A stretch of DNA of 64,000 nt from BJ22 sp021298375 (GCA_046343015.1 JBKDOL010000108.1:22655-86654); one strand, 5' to 3'; positions 45,627 to 54,411 are shown, counted from the stretch's first letter. Notes: generated by a model from the sequence alone, not told the origin. A program made the numbers and translations.

Positions 45627-45662
45627 ATGGGGACCGCCCGGACGGAACGAGATACCCGGTAG
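45627..45662 (+). other. Possible 11-aa leader peptide
   Basis: The frame ATG at 45627 to TAG at 45660-45662 encodes MGTARTERDTR. GGAG at 45613-45616 lies 10 nt before the ATG. Six of the eleven residues are Thr or Arg. It ends 37 nt before the alternative hairpins at 45699-45737. Such short frames arise by chance often, so this is speculative. Confidence 0.2.
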
Positions 45663-45698
45663 CTGTCCGCGGCGACCAGCGCAAGTCACTCGAGTCAG

Positions 45699-45737
45699 CC
45701 AAGCCAATTCACGCGGCTTGGGGCAAGCCGTTTTTTT
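45699..45737 (+). promoter_or_regulatory. Attenuator-like leader: terminator hairpin with a competing hairpin
   Basis: A terminator stem CGGCTTG (45714-45720) / CAAGCCG (45724-45730), loop GGG, is followed by seven T (45731-45737). It lies 37 bp upstream of the ACT-domain start codon. Upstream CCAAGCC (45699-45705) can pair perfectly with GGCTTGG (45715-45721), which would break the terminator stem. These two exclusive 7-bp hairpins are the layout of a transcription attenuator. No gene upstream on this strand needs a terminator at this spot. Confidence 0.6.
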
Positions 45738-45774
45738 AACTACCAACACCGCAACAGGGAGGCGGCGAACCAGC

Positions 45775-46275
45775 ATGAGTTTAGGTGAAGATTCCGGGTC
45801 CGCTTTGGGCTATCAAACGGCGCGGGGCAAAGACTATCCTTCGATTCGCCAATTCACCGTCTTCCTCGAAAACCGAGTCGGACAACTTCTGGAAGTCCTC
45901 CGCCGTTTCAAAGGGAGTCGCGTTCGAATCATCGCTCTCAACATTCATGATTCGACCGAGTGCTGCATCGTGCGCTTCGTCCTGACACACCCGGAGCAGG
46001 GCCGAGAGATTTTTGAGCGCGCCGGACTGGCGATGATCGAGAGCGACCTGATCGCCCTCGAATTGCCAGTCGAAGAAGATCAACCGATGCTGCAAGTCTG
46101 CTCTGCTCTGCTTCAGGGCGAGATCAATCTCGTCCAAACTTATCCGCTGATGTTGCCCCTGACCGGGAGAACGGCGGTTGCCCTGATGGTTGACAATCTC
46201 GACGCAGCCCAGGAAACACTGGCTGCCCGTGGCTTCAAGATGCTGAGCGAACAGGAACTGAGTGAAATGGGCTGA
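45775..46275 (+). CDS. ACT-domain protein (166 aa), probable amino-acid sensor
   Basis: A small protein with two ACT-like segments. The first (about residues 25-95) reads IRQFTVFLENRVGQLLEVLRRFKGSRVRIIALNIHDSTECCIVRFVL, a beta-alpha-beta ACT fold like those that bind amino acids in metabolic regulators. The second (about 95-166) includes AVALMVDNLDAAQETLAARGFKMLSE. There is no catalytic domain. The start at 45775 gives a protein beginning MSLGEDSG; an in-frame extension upstream would run through the terminator hairpin and is not likely. GGGAGG lies about 13 nt before the ATG. The attenuator-like leader suggests control by an amino acid or a charged tRNA. Confidence 0.82.
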   Translation: MSLGEDSGSALGYQTARGKDYPSIRQFTVFLENRVGQLLEVLRRFKGSRVRIIALNIHDSTECCIVRFVLTHPEQGREIFERAGLAMIESDLIALELPVEEDQPMLQVCSALLQGEINLVQTYPLMLPLTGRTAVALMVDNLDAAQETLAARGFKMLSEQELSEMG

Positions 46276-46366
46276 CGGCCCCGAGGCTCCACCCTCACGC
46301 GGTGGCCAGTCGCCGACGACTGACCCGCGCAAGCAAGCTTCTTCCCCATCGAGAACCTGAATTGTC

Positions 46367-47161
46367 ATGGCTATTCGCGTAACCTGTCCCGGTTGTCATC
46401 AACGGTTCGAAGTCAGTGACAAGTTTGCTGGCCGCGAGGGGCCCTGCCCCAAATGCAAGGGAGTGATCCGGATCCCGGACAAGAACGAAGAAGTCGTCGT
46501 ACACGCTCCGGAGATGTCCGGCCCCAAAGACAGTAAGGGGCGTCTGGTCCTGAAGCCGATTGCCCGCGAGGAGACCAAGCTCTCCGGGGTGCAGATTACC
46601 CTGATCGTTTGCGGCTTGGCCCTGTTTCTGGTCACAGCCGCTTTGCTCCGCTTCCTCTATCCCGCCGGCGTGGGGCTGCCGTCCTTCTTCCCGGCGCTGG
46701 GAGTGACCCTGCTGGGTCCGGTGCTGGCGTACTCGGGCTACACCTTTCTGCGAGACCAGGAGCGCGGCTTTTTCAGTGGGCGGGAACTCTGGCTCCGCGC
46801 TCTGGCCTGCGGCCTGATCTACGGAGCCACGTGGCTCTTGATGTACGCCGGCTGGTACGCCTTCAACAGTCGCTGGGAACTCGGAGCCTGGCTGGTCGGC
46901 TCGGGATTGATGTTCGCGGTCGGGACGACCACGGGGCTGGTCTCATTTGAATTGGATTGGCCAACGGGCTTGCTGCACTACGGCCTGTTTTTCTGTTGCG
47001 CGGTGCTGCTCCGCTGGCTGGCCGGTTGGGGAATCATGCCGGGGCAGAACGATGCGCTGCCCTCCGGAAACCCAAGCTCCACTTCCGTTCAGTTCAGCGG
47101 CGAGTGGCTCGACTGGACAACCCAACTGCTGGGAACCGTCCCATTTTGGGGACTCGGTTGA
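46367..47161 (+). CDS. MJ0042-type zinc-ribbon membrane protein
   Basis: A 264-aa protein, 91 bp after the ACT gene. The N-terminus has a CxxC...CxxC zinc ribbon of the MJ0042 type: CPGCHQRFEV (Cys pair) then GPCPKCKGVIRIP (Cys pair), at about residues 4-32. After a basic linker come several membrane segments (ITLIVCGLALFLVTAALL, GLPSFFPALGVTLLGPVLAYSGYTFL, LRALACGLIYGATWLLMYAGWYA and two more). Planctomycetes carry many such proteins; function is unknown. It could be in one transcript with the ACT gene, though no overlap proves it. Confidence 0.78.
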   Translation: MAIRVTCPGCHQRFEVSDKFAGREGPCPKCKGVIRIPDKNEEVVVHAPEMSGPKDSKGRLVLKPIAREETKLSGVQITLIVCGLALFLVTAALLRFLYPAGVGLPSFFPALGVTLLGPVLAYSGYTFLRDQERGFFSGRELWLRALACGLIYGATWLLMYAGWYAFNSRWELGAWLVGSGLMFAVGTTTGLVSFELDWPTGLLHYGLFFCCAVLLRWLAGWGIMPGQNDALPSGNPSSTSVQFSGEWLDWTTQLLGTVPFWGLG

Positions 47162-47346
47162 GCTTGTTCCCCAGCGGACCGGTTGCCCAACCGAGAGAGT
47201 TGCGACAACAGAGTCGGGAATTTTAGCTGCGGGCTCAACCGCCAAGCGGATGTTCGACTCGCAGCTAATCCACCTCCCGCCCGGAGTGAGTTCCGGCTCG
47301 CCGAAACGTGCGCGAAACGAGTTGCGACCGTTCCCCCCAGCCGCGA

Positions 47347-48123
47347 CTAAGTCCCAACGCGAGTGAAACGCTTCGCCCGAAGCGTGCTCGCCGAGGACTG
47401 TTCGGCTTCCGGCATTTCAATCACGACTCGGTTCCGGCCGTTTCGCTTCGCTTCGTACAGCGCCTGGTCGGCCCGCTTGAGCCAAGTGCCGAGGTCATCT
47501 GCCTTGGTGAGTTGGGCGCCGCCTTGGCTGACAGTTACCTTCAGAAGTTGCCCGTTTACGGCCACTCGTAGTTGACTGACCGCCGAACGAATCCGTTCCG
47601 CAGCAATCTTGGCGTTGGCTGCTTCCGTCTCCGGTAGCACCGCGACGAACTCCTCGCCGCCCATGCGGAACAGAATATCAATGTCTCGCAAAGTTGCCTG
47701 AATCGAACGGACCACGGATTTGAGTACCAAATCGCCTACATCGTGCCCGTAGGTGTCATTGATGGCCTTAAAGTGGTCGGCGTCGATCACCAGTAGCGAG
47801 CAGGGGGTTTGAAAACGCCGAAAAGTGGCGATCCGGCGGGTGACGTCCTGCTCAAACGATCGGCGGTTGCCGACGCCCGTGAGCGGGTCGGTGATCGCCG
47901 CTTCCCGCAAGCGAACGATTTCCGTTTCACCGGATCGACGCCTCAGTTCGGACAAGGCGAGGCAGGCGATCAGCCCAACGCCGCCCGCATTCAGGAAGAC
48001 GGCCGCCTGGGGGCCGTGGACCAAACCAAATTGCCCGAGGGATAGAAGCGTGATGCTCGCACCGACCGCTAACCACAACGGCATCGAACGAGCTTCAACT
48101 TGTCGCAAGAGTAAGGCTACCAT
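47347..48123 (-). CDS. Diguanylate cyclase (GGDEF domain), membrane-anchored
   Basis: A 258-aa enzyme that makes c-di-GMP from two GTP. Two short membrane segments lie in residues ~16-62, so the protein is held at the membrane. The GGDEF domain has the active-site MGGEEF and the preceding DLVLKSVVRSIQ, plus the inhibitory-site motif RDID five residues before it, so it probably binds c-di-GMP as feedback. DADHFKAINDTYGHDVGD holds the metal and GTP contacts. No sensor domain is visible. Convergent with the MJ0042 protein and divergent from the HD gene. Confidence 0.92.
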   Translation of the reverse strand: MVALLLRQVEARSMPLWLAVGASITLLSLGQFGLVHGPQAAVFLNAGGVGLIACLALSELRRRSGETEIVRLREAAITDPLTGVGNRRSFEQDVTRRIATFRRFQTPCSLLVIDADHFKAINDTYGHDVGDLVLKSVVRSIQATLRDIDILFRMGGEEFVAVLPETEAANAKIAAERIRSAVSQLRVAVNGQLLKVTVSQGGAQLTKADDLGTWLKRADQALYEAKRNGRNRVVIEMPEAEQSSASTLRAKRFTRVGT

Positions 48124-48404
48124 GTCTGTCTCAAATCTCTAAAAACGGTTATCGAACGGCGAAGTCGAGCCCGCAATACCGAAGCAGCTCCCCGCTTTGG
48201 GGAGGCTAAAGGGACTCCGAAAGACTAGTTTTTTTTCCCGAATCGTGCTGCTTAATTCTCGATTTCGCCATTCCGCTGCTGGTTTGCAGGCGATCTGCAA
48301 CGGTCATTCCGGTCGCAGGGAACCTAGCGCCGCAGGAGTCTTTCGTATAATCGGAAGCCTGCGCCAGGGGAAGCTCCCCCGCCCTCCCTCGATTGGGTCG
48401 CCAA

Positions 48405-49727
48405 ATGATTCGCCTCCCTGAACTTGAAGCTTTGGACCGCCCCAGCCAATTGCTGCGAATTCCCGAGCAAATGGATGTCCCACTGACCCCTCGGGTGACC
48501 CGGCTGGTCGATGCTCGCTCGTTTCGCCGCCTCGCCGGGATCCGGCAACTGGGTTTCGTCAGCCTCGTTTACCCCGGAGCGATGCACACCCGGTTCGAGC
48601 ACTCGCTCGGAGTTTACCGTAACGCATTGCTTTTTCTCCGCCAACTCTTGCCCCAGCCCGACTTCGCTCGGCAAGTCGACTCCCGCTGGTGCGAGCAATT
48701 TCTGGTCGCCGCGCTGCTCCACGATTTGGGACACTGGCCCTACTGCCACCCGTTGGAAGATTTGGAGTTGCCTGAAATCCCGGCGCATGAGTCGCTTGCG
48801 CGGCGGGCCCTCGAGACTCCAGAGATGAGCGACTTGCTCCGACAGGACTGGGGCCTGACACCGGACGATGTCTGCGACCTGCTCGAGGGAGACGATCCAA
48901 CCCCCGCCGTGAAACTGGCGCGGTCCTTGCTCTCCGGTCCAATCGATGTCGACAAGCTCGACTACCTGACGCGCGACAGCCTCCACTGCGGCGTCCCCTA
49001 TGGTCGCAATTTCGACGCCAGTCGACTGATTTCCAGCCTCTGCCTCAATTCCAGCGGAGATGGTCTCGCCTTGAGCACCAAGGGCCGAACGGCTGCAGAG
49101 CTGTTTGTTTTTGCCCGGTATGTGATGTTCAGCGAAGTCTACTGGCACCATGCCGCGCGCTCAGCCACAGCCATGTTCCAGCGGGCTTTCTGGGAACTGC
49201 GCAGTCACTTGCCCATCGAACGGCTGGTCACGCTCAGCGACGAACCCTTCGCCCAGTCGATGCTCGCGGCCGGAATGCACCAACCGGCAGGAGAGTTATG
49301 CCAGCACCTGTTTGGTGACCGGCGTCAGCTTTACAAGCGATGGGGCCAGTTCTCCTGCTTCGCCGACCGGGAAATTTTTGTCCAACTGGCCCGTCAACCC
49401 TTTGCCAAACTGGTTCAGGTCGCCGCCGCAGTCGCCGCGGTCCTGAACCGGCGCTGGGGCACCCCAGTGACGCCACTGGATGTCCTGCTGGATGCCCCTC
49501 CGCCGGGACTGGAGGTCCAATTCGCAATTCAAGTGCGCGACCTCAAAACAGAAACCTGTCGCCCGCTGGGCCAGCTCTCCCCAGTCGTCCAAGCCCTCGC
49601 GGAGGTACAATTTGACGATTATGTCAAACAGGTTCGACTGTTCCTGCACCCTCGACTGACAGAGTTCGCGAAAGAACTCCAACCAGAGCCGATACTTCGT
49701 GAGGCGATTGGTGCGGTCGATTTTTGA
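48405..49727 (+). CDS. HD-domain phosphohydrolase (SAMHD1/dGTPase-like)
   Basis: A 440-aa metal-dependent hydrolase. The HD superfamily residues are present: His in MHTRFEHSLGVY (H), His-Asp in LLHDLGHWPYCHPLED (HD), and the later Asp in DVDKLDYLTRDS, giving the H...HD...D set. The layout (FRRLAGIRQLGFVSLVYPGAMHTRFEHS) resembles SAMHD1 and bacterial dGTPases, which cut dNTPs to nucleoside and triphosphate; the true substrate could also be another phosphoester. The start at 48405 is the first ATG; a TTG at 48393 is the alternative. No obvious ribosome binding site. Confidence 0.88.
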   Translation: MIRLPELEALDRPSQLLRIPEQMDVPLTPRVTRLVDARSFRRLAGIRQLGFVSLVYPGAMHTRFEHSLGVYRNALLFLRQLLPQPDFARQVDSRWCEQFLVAALLHDLGHWPYCHPLEDLELPEIPAHESLARRALETPEMSDLLRQDWGLTPDDVCDLLEGDDPTPAVKLARSLLSGPIDVDKLDYLTRDSLHCGVPYGRNFDASRLISSLCLNSSGDGLALSTKGRTAAELFVFARYVMFSEVYWHHAARSATAMFQRAFWELRSHLPIERLVTLSDEPFAQSMLAAGMHQPAGELCQHLFGDRRQLYKRWGQFSCFADREIFVQLARQPFAKLVQVAAAVAAVLNRRWGTPVTPLDVLLDAPPPGLEVQFAIQVRDLKTETCRPLGQLSPVVQALAEVQFDDYVKQVRLFLHPRLTEFAKELQPEPILREAIGAVDF

Positions 49728-49816
49728 CCGTCCGAATCCGGTCACCCCCGAACTCCCCTTCCCGGGAACATTCGGCCGGCATGCTTTCGACTCGACTCTT
49801 TTCGACAGCCCCTGTT

Positions 49817-51175
49817 ATGAATCCCCTCACTGCTCAGCATCCTTGGACGCCCGATTCCTGGACCCGGTTTCCGGCTGCCCAACAACCCGTCTACCCGAAC
49901 CAGACAGAAATTCAGGATGCCCTCGCTCGGCTGAATCAGCTGCCGCCCCTGGTGACCAGTTGGGAGATCGAAAAGCTGAAAGGGCATCTTGCCGAAGCAG
50001 CCGAGGGCCGAGCCTTCCTGCTGCAGGCGGGGGACTGCAGCGAAAGTCTCGAAGACTGTCAAACCGATTCGATTGTCCGCAACTTGAAGGTCCTGATGCA
50101 GATGAGCTTCGTGTTGATCCACGGAGCAATGAAGCGCGTGGTCCGCGTCGGCCGAATCGCCGGACAGTATGCCAAGCCCCGCTCCTCGGATACGGAAACT
50201 CGCGATGGCGTGACGCTTCCGGTCTATCGCGGTGATTTGGTGAACCGCTGCGGCTTCACCCCGGCCGACCGCACACCCAACCCCGAGTTGCTCCTGCGCG
50301 GATACGAGCGAGCGGCTCTGACCCTCAACTTTATCCGCAGTCTGATCGCGGGCGGTTTTGCCGACCTGCACCACCCTGAAAACTGGGAACTCGATTTCGG
50401 CGTCGACTCTCCCCGCGCCCGGCAGTATCGGCAAATGGTCGAGTCAATCACGCAGTCTCTCCGCTTCATGGAGGCAGTCCTCGATACTTCCATTCGCGAA
50501 AGTTACGGCGTGGAGGTGTTTACGTCGCACGAGGGCCTGCATTTGAGTTACGAGCAAGCCCAGACGCGGCACGTTCCGCGCCGCACCGGCTGGTACAACC
50601 TCAGCACGCATATGCCGTGGATTGGATACCGCACCGCGGAACTGGGCGGCGCCCATCTCGAGTACTTTCGCGGTATCGAAAACCCGATCGGGATCAAGCT
50701 GGGGCCGAATACGACAGCCGACTACCTGACCGACCTGCTGCGGGTGCTCAACCCGGCGAATGAGGCCGGTCGGATCACCCTGATTCATCGCTTCGGCGCC
50801 GGTCGCGTTCGGCAATACCTGCCTCCTTTGGTCGAGACAGTCCAGCGCCTGGGGGCCCGCGTCCTTTGGAGTTGCGACCCGATGCACGGCAACACCTACT
50901 CCACCTCCAGCGGCGTGAAAACTCGCGACTTTGAGCGAATCGTCGATGAGCTGGTTGAATCGATCGATTTGCATCGTGAACTGAACTCCCGACTCGGCGG
51001 GGTGCATCTGGAAGTGACCGGTGACAATGTGACCGAATGCGTCGGCGGTTCGGGCCGACTTGCGGAACCTGACTTGGATCGCGCGTACAAAAGCGCCGTC
51101 GACCCTCGCCTGAATTACGACCAGGCGATGGAACTCGCGTTTCTCATCGCCGAGAAACTCCGCAGTCAGCCCTGA
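49817..51175 (+). CDS. 3-deoxy-7-phosphoheptulonate synthase, class II (DAHP synthase)
   Basis: A 452-aa plant-type DAHP synthase, catalysing phosphoenolpyruvate plus erythrose 4-phosphate, the first step of aromatic amino-acid synthesis. Family blocks seen: FLLQAGDCSESLEDC with the metal-ligand Cys, VVRVGRIAGQYAKPRS, HMPWIGYRTAELGGAHLEYFRGI, IGIKLGPNTT, RITLIHRFGAGR, and VLWSCDPMHGNTYST with a catalytic His. Start is unsure: ATG at 49817 fits the family N-terminus; an earlier ATG at 49781 would add 12 residues. Neither has a clear Shine-Dalgarno. It is preceded by the HD gene at 89 bp. Confidence 0.93.
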   Translation: MNPLTAQHPWTPDSWTRFPAAQQPVYPNQTEIQDALARLNQLPPLVTSWEIEKLKGHLAEAAEGRAFLLQAGDCSESLEDCQTDSIVRNLKVLMQMSFVLIHGAMKRVVRVGRIAGQYAKPRSSDTETRDGVTLPVYRGDLVNRCGFTPADRTPNPELLLRGYERAALTLNFIRSLIAGGFADLHHPENWELDFGVDSPRARQYRQMVESITQSLRFMEAVLDTSIRESYGVEVFTSHEGLHLSYEQAQTRHVPRRTGWYNLSTHMPWIGYRTAELGGAHLEYFRGIENPIGIKLGPNTTADYLTDLLRVLNPANEAGRITLIHRFGAGRVRQYLPPLVETVQRLGARVLWSCDPMHGNTYSTSSGVKTRDFERIVDELVESIDLHRELNSRLGGVHLEVTGDNVTECVGGSGRLAEPDLDRAYKSAVDPRLNYDQAMELAFLIAEKLRSQP

Positions 51176-51322
51176 ACCCCAGGGCTACCTGCTGCCCGTC
51201 GCCCAACTCCCGAGGGCGAGGTGCTTTTCCTGCTGATTGGCTCTTCTGCTCTCTCCCGGTTTGTCGGCAATTTGCTACATTTGATGCAGTCTCGTTCCAC
51301 GTCTGGACACCTTCACCGCTCC

Positions 51323-52060
51323 ATGGCCTCTGATTCCACACCATCACCGCCCAACCCACCCCAGTCGGTCACGCGGTGCGAGGAACTGATCGGCTATCGA
51401 TTCGCCGACAAGGCGTTACTCAATGAAGCGATCACCCACGCCTCTGGAGCCAACACGCGTCTGCGTTCCAACGAGCGATTGGAGTTTCTCGGCGATTCGA
51501 TCCTCGGCTTTCTGGTTTGCGAAGCCTTGTTCAAGCAATTTCCGGATTGGCTCGAAGGCGATCTCACCCGCGTCAAGTCTTCGATCGTCAGCCGCCAAAC
51601 GTGCAGTCTCTGGGCCGAGCAACTCCGGCTGCGAGAAGTCCTGATCGTGGGCAAAGGCGTCACCGCCAATGGCGATGTCCCCACCTCCCTGATGGCCGAC
51701 GCGTTCGAATCAATTGTCGCTGCAATCTACCTCGATGCCGGCCTGGAACCCGTTCGAGTCTTTCTCGAAGCTCGGATTCAGGTAGAAATCGACCGACTCG
51801 CCCGCAGGAACAGCGAGAAGAATTTCAAGTCAATGCTCCAGCAGTATGCCCAGCGCGAGGAGGGGCTTGCGCCGGTCTACGCGGTCGTGCAGGAGTCTGG
51901 CCCCGACCACGACAAGTCCTTCTGTATCGCCGTGAAACTCGGCGAACGGAGCTTCAGCAACGCCTGGGGTAAAAACAAGAAGGAAGCGGAGCAGCGGGCC
52001 GCCGGAAACGCTCTGCTCGAACTGGGACAATTGCTGCCCGAGGAAGCTCCCGACGCTTAG
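51323..52060 (+). CDS. rnc: Ribonuclease III
   Basis: A 245-aa dsRNA endonuclease that processes rRNA precursors. The signature NERLEFLGDSILGFL is at about residues 49-63, with the catalytic Glu and Asp; ADAFESIVAAIYLDAG holds the second acidic pair. The C-terminal ~70 residues are a dsRNA-binding domain (MLQQYAQREEGLAPVYAVVQESGPDHDKSF and the helix KKEAEQRAAGNALLEL). The first ATG with a reasonable family N-terminus is 51323; 51284 is an alternative. It lies 148 bp after the DAHP synthase and before rimO. Confidence 0.95.
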   Translation: MASDSTPSPPNPPQSVTRCEELIGYRFADKALLNEAITHASGANTRLRSNERLEFLGDSILGFLVCEALFKQFPDWLEGDLTRVKSSIVSRQTCSLWAEQLRLREVLIVGKGVTANGDVPTSLMADAFESIVAAIYLDAGLEPVRVFLEARIQVEIDRLARRNSEKNFKSMLQQYAQREEGLAPVYAVVQESGPDHDKSFCIAVKLGERSFSNAWGKNKKEAEQRAAGNALLELGQLLPEEAPDA

Positions 52061-52173
52061 GCACTTTTCGGACCGGGAATCGCACGAACGCGAGGGTTCC
52101 CCGCTTTTTTCGCTCCCCAACTTGCCCTCGGTCTGATACGATTGGGGATTCGATTTTCTTCTGGGACCTGCCT

Positions 52174-53565
52174 GTGAATTCCAAATACCGCGCTCAAACC
52201 AGCGACCCTGATTACAAGGGCAGTTACGCTTTCATCAGCCTCGGCTGCCCGAAAAACACCGTCGACAGCGAGCGGATGATGGGCTTGCTGAAACTCGACG
52301 GCTATCGCCTCGTCTCCAACCCCGAGGGCTCCGATTTTGTCATCGTGAATACCTGCGGGTTCATCGAGCGGGCCCGGACGGAATCGTTTGCCAGTATCGA
52401 CGAGATGTTGCGTCTGAAGGCGGAGGGTAAAACCCGCGGCGTGATCGTCTCCGGCTGCCTCGCCGAACGACAAAAAGAGGATCTCCTCGTCGAACGCCCC
52501 GCGATCGACTCCTTGGTCGGAGTCTTCGGCCGGGAAGAAATCACCAAAATCGCCGACCGCATCCTCGGCAATCACGAGGAACAACGGACGATTTTCCAGC
52601 CCGCCCCCGTTCGGGCCCTACCGGACACCGACCGCCTTCGCATTACCCCACGGCACTTTGCCTACCTCAAAATATCCGAGGGCTGCGATCGGCTTTGTAC
52701 CTTTTGCGCCATTCCGAAAATGCGCGGCAAACACGCCACCAAACCGATTGAAGAGATCATCAAGGAAGCCAAACAACTCGCGGCCAGCGGCGTCCGCGAA
52801 CTGATCATCGTCGCCCAGGATACGACCTACTACGGCATCGACCTCTACGGCGAGCCTCGCCTGCGGCAACTTCTGGAAGAACTGGACCAAGTCGAAGGGA
52901 TCGACTGGATTCGCCTGATGTACTTCTATCCGATGTACATCGACCAACCCTTGCTCGAGACCATCGCCAAAGCGAAAAAGATCGTCCCCTACATCGACAT
53001 GCCGCTGCAACATGGCGATGACACGATGCTCAAGCGGATGTCCCGCCGCGTCAATCGGGCTCAAATGGAAGACATGATTCGCCTGATGCGAACCACCATT
53101 CCCGGCCTGGTCCTGCGGACCACGTTCATCACCGGTTTCCCCGGTGAAACGGAAGAGCAGTTCCAGCGCCTCGTCGAGTTCGTTGAGGAGCAAAAGTTCG
53201 AACGAGCCGGCGTGTTCACCTACTCCTACGAGAGCGATACGCCCAGCGCCAAAATCGATGGCCACCTCGATGAGGAGACCAAGGAGCGGCGTCGGAATGA
53301 GCTGATGGCCGTCCAGCAGGAAATCGCCTTCGCCCACAGCCGCAAGCAAATCGGCCGGCAACTTAAAGTCCTGATCGACGCGCCCCATCCCGAGCAATCC
53401 GGGGTCTGGATCGGTCGCACCGCGGGCGACGCCCCCGATGTCGACTCCGTCGTCTACGTCACAGAAACCTCGCACCGCCTGAAGCCAGGCAAGTTCGTTA
53501 CCTGCGAAATCGTCGACGCCGTCGAATATGATCTGGTCGGTGCCGCAATCAGCAAACCAAAGTAA
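52174..53565 (+). CDS. rimO: Ribosomal protein S12 methylthiotransferase RimO
   Basis: A 463-aa radical SAM methylthiotransferase that modifies an Asp of ribosomal protein S12. Three parts are visible: the N-terminal UPF0004 domain with SLGCPKNTVDSERM and its Cys ligands, the radical SAM motif CDRLCTFCAIP (CxxxCxxC) and the C-terminal TRAM domain (GRTAGDAPDVDSVVYV). The phrase SLGCPKNTVDSE separates RimO from the tRNA enzyme MiaB. The start is a GTG at 52174. Two tandem arrays fill the spacer to pgsA. Confidence 0.95.
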   Translation: MNSKYRAQTSDPDYKGSYAFISLGCPKNTVDSERMMGLLKLDGYRLVSNPEGSDFVIVNTCGFIERARTESFASIDEMLRLKAEGKTRGVIVSGCLAERQKEDLLVERPAIDSLVGVFGREEITKIADRILGNHEEQRTIFQPAPVRALPDTDRLRITPRHFAYLKISEGCDRLCTFCAIPKMRGKHATKPIEEIIKEAKQLAASGVRELIIVAQDTTYYGIDLYGEPRLRQLLEELDQVEGIDWIRLMYFYPMYIDQPLLETIAKAKKIVPYIDMPLQHGDDTMLKRMSRRVNRAQMEDMIRLMRTTIPGLVLRTTFITGFPGETEEQFQRLVEFVEEQKFERAGVFTYSYESDTPSAKIDGHLDEETKERRRNELMAVQQEIAFAHSRKQIGRQLKVLIDAPHPEQSGVWIGRTAGDAPDVDSVVYVTETSHRLKPGKFVTCEIVDAVEYDLVGAAISKPK

Positions 53566-53580
53566 CCGGAAACAGAATTC

Positions 53581-53616
53581 ACTGGGACCACTGGGACCAC
53601 TGGGACCACTGTGACC
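53581..53616. repeat. Tandem array, 4 x 9 bp
   Basis: Four 9-bp units ACTGGGACC starting at 53581, 53590, 53599 and 53608 (the last is ACTGTGACC), 15 bp after the rimO stop. Confidence 0.93.
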
Positions 53617-53660
53617 ACTGGAGCTTTTGGAAAGCAGGAAGTAGAACTACTTGGCCTCTC

Positions 53661-53740
53661 GCCTCTCGCAACTCGCCTCTCGCAACTCGCCTCTCGCAAC
53701 TCGCCTCTCGCAACTCGCCTCTCGCAACTCGCCTCTCGCC
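53661..53740. repeat. Tandem array, 5.7 x 14 bp, directly before pgsA
   Basis: Five perfect 14-bp units of GCCTCTCGCAACTC (53661, 53675, 53689, 53703, 53717) and a partial sixth ending at 53740. The pgsA ATG is at 53751, so the array stands where the ribosome binding site should be. Confidence 0.96.
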
Positions 53741-53750
53741 CCCACCGCAC

Positions 53751-54362
53751 ATGCCCACTTCTGTCGGCAATCAAATCTGGAACGTCCCCAACGTCCTGTC
53801 GATGATTCGGCTGGTGATGTCTTGCATCGTCTTTGCCTTGATTCCGCTCCAGTACTATCTGGCCGCCTTCTGGCTCTTCGTGATTGCCGCCGGGACCGAT
53901 TGGATCGACGGCTGGTGGGCCCGGCGATTCAACCAAGTTACTCAGTTCGGCCGGATTCTTGACCCCTTTTGCGACAAGATCCTGATCTGCGGCATCTTTA
54001 TTCTGGTCGCCGTGGAGATGCGCGAACGGATCGAACCGTGGTACGCCACAATCACCGGTTGGATGGCAGTCATCGTGATTGGCCGCGAGCTGCTGGTCAC
54101 CGCCCTGCGCAGCTTCATCGAACAAAGCGGCGGCGACTTCTCGGCCAAAATGGCGGGCAAACTCAAGATGTGGTTCCAGTGCTTCGCGGCTGGCGGAACA
54201 CTTATCGCCCTCAGCTACTGGAAAGCGGATCCTGCTCAGGCAGTACCGAGCTGGCTCACCTGGTTCAATCTGTTCTTCATTTGGGCCGCGGTTATCTCGA
54301 CGGTCCAATCCGGAGTGGATTATGTGCGCCTCGCCCTGAAACGGCTGCTCTCTGCGGGCTGA
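53751..54362 (+). CDS. pgsA: CDP-diacylglycerol-glycerol-3-phosphate 3-phosphatidyltransferase
   Basis: A 203-aa membrane enzyme of the CDP-alcohol phosphotransferase family that makes phosphatidylglycerol phosphate. The family motif D-x2-D-G-x2-A-R-x8-G-x3-D-x3-D is fully present as DWIDGWWARRFNQVTQFGRILDPFCDK near residue 50. About six membrane segments. The ATG follows a 14-bp tandem array by 10 bp and has no purine-rich Shine-Dalgarno, so translation signals must be unusual or the start must differ. No other in-frame ATG fits the family N-terminus (NVPNVLSMIRLV). Confidence 0.93.
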   Translation: MPTSVGNQIWNVPNVLSMIRLVMSCIVFALIPLQYYLAAFWLFVIAAGTDWIDGWWARRFNQVTQFGRILDPFCDKILICGIFILVAVEMRERIEPWYATITGWMAVIVIGRELLVTALRSFIEQSGGDFSAKMAGKLKMWFQCFAAGGTLIALSYWKADPAQAVPSWLTWFNLFFIWAAVISTVQSGVDYVRLALKRLLSAG

Positions 54363-54411
54363 CCTTTTTTCCGGCTCGGCATTCTTTCACGAACCCTCGC
54401 TCCCTGCCCGT

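Larger units (their letters stand above)
44877..45774. other. Long gene-free region (898 bp) with arrays and an attenuator-like hairpin
   Basis: Spacer before the ACT-domain gene. It contains two tandem arrays (45402-45455 and 45551-45613), a possible 11-codon leader frame (45627-45662) and a terminator-type hairpin at 45714-45737, all listed separately. No longer frame has convincing support. Confidence 0.5.

Noticed and set aside
48124..48404. Terminator before the HD gene (hairpin 48188-48204 and T-run near 48230)
   Set aside because: The T-run lies more than 20 nt after the 6-bp stem, too far for a rho-independent terminator.
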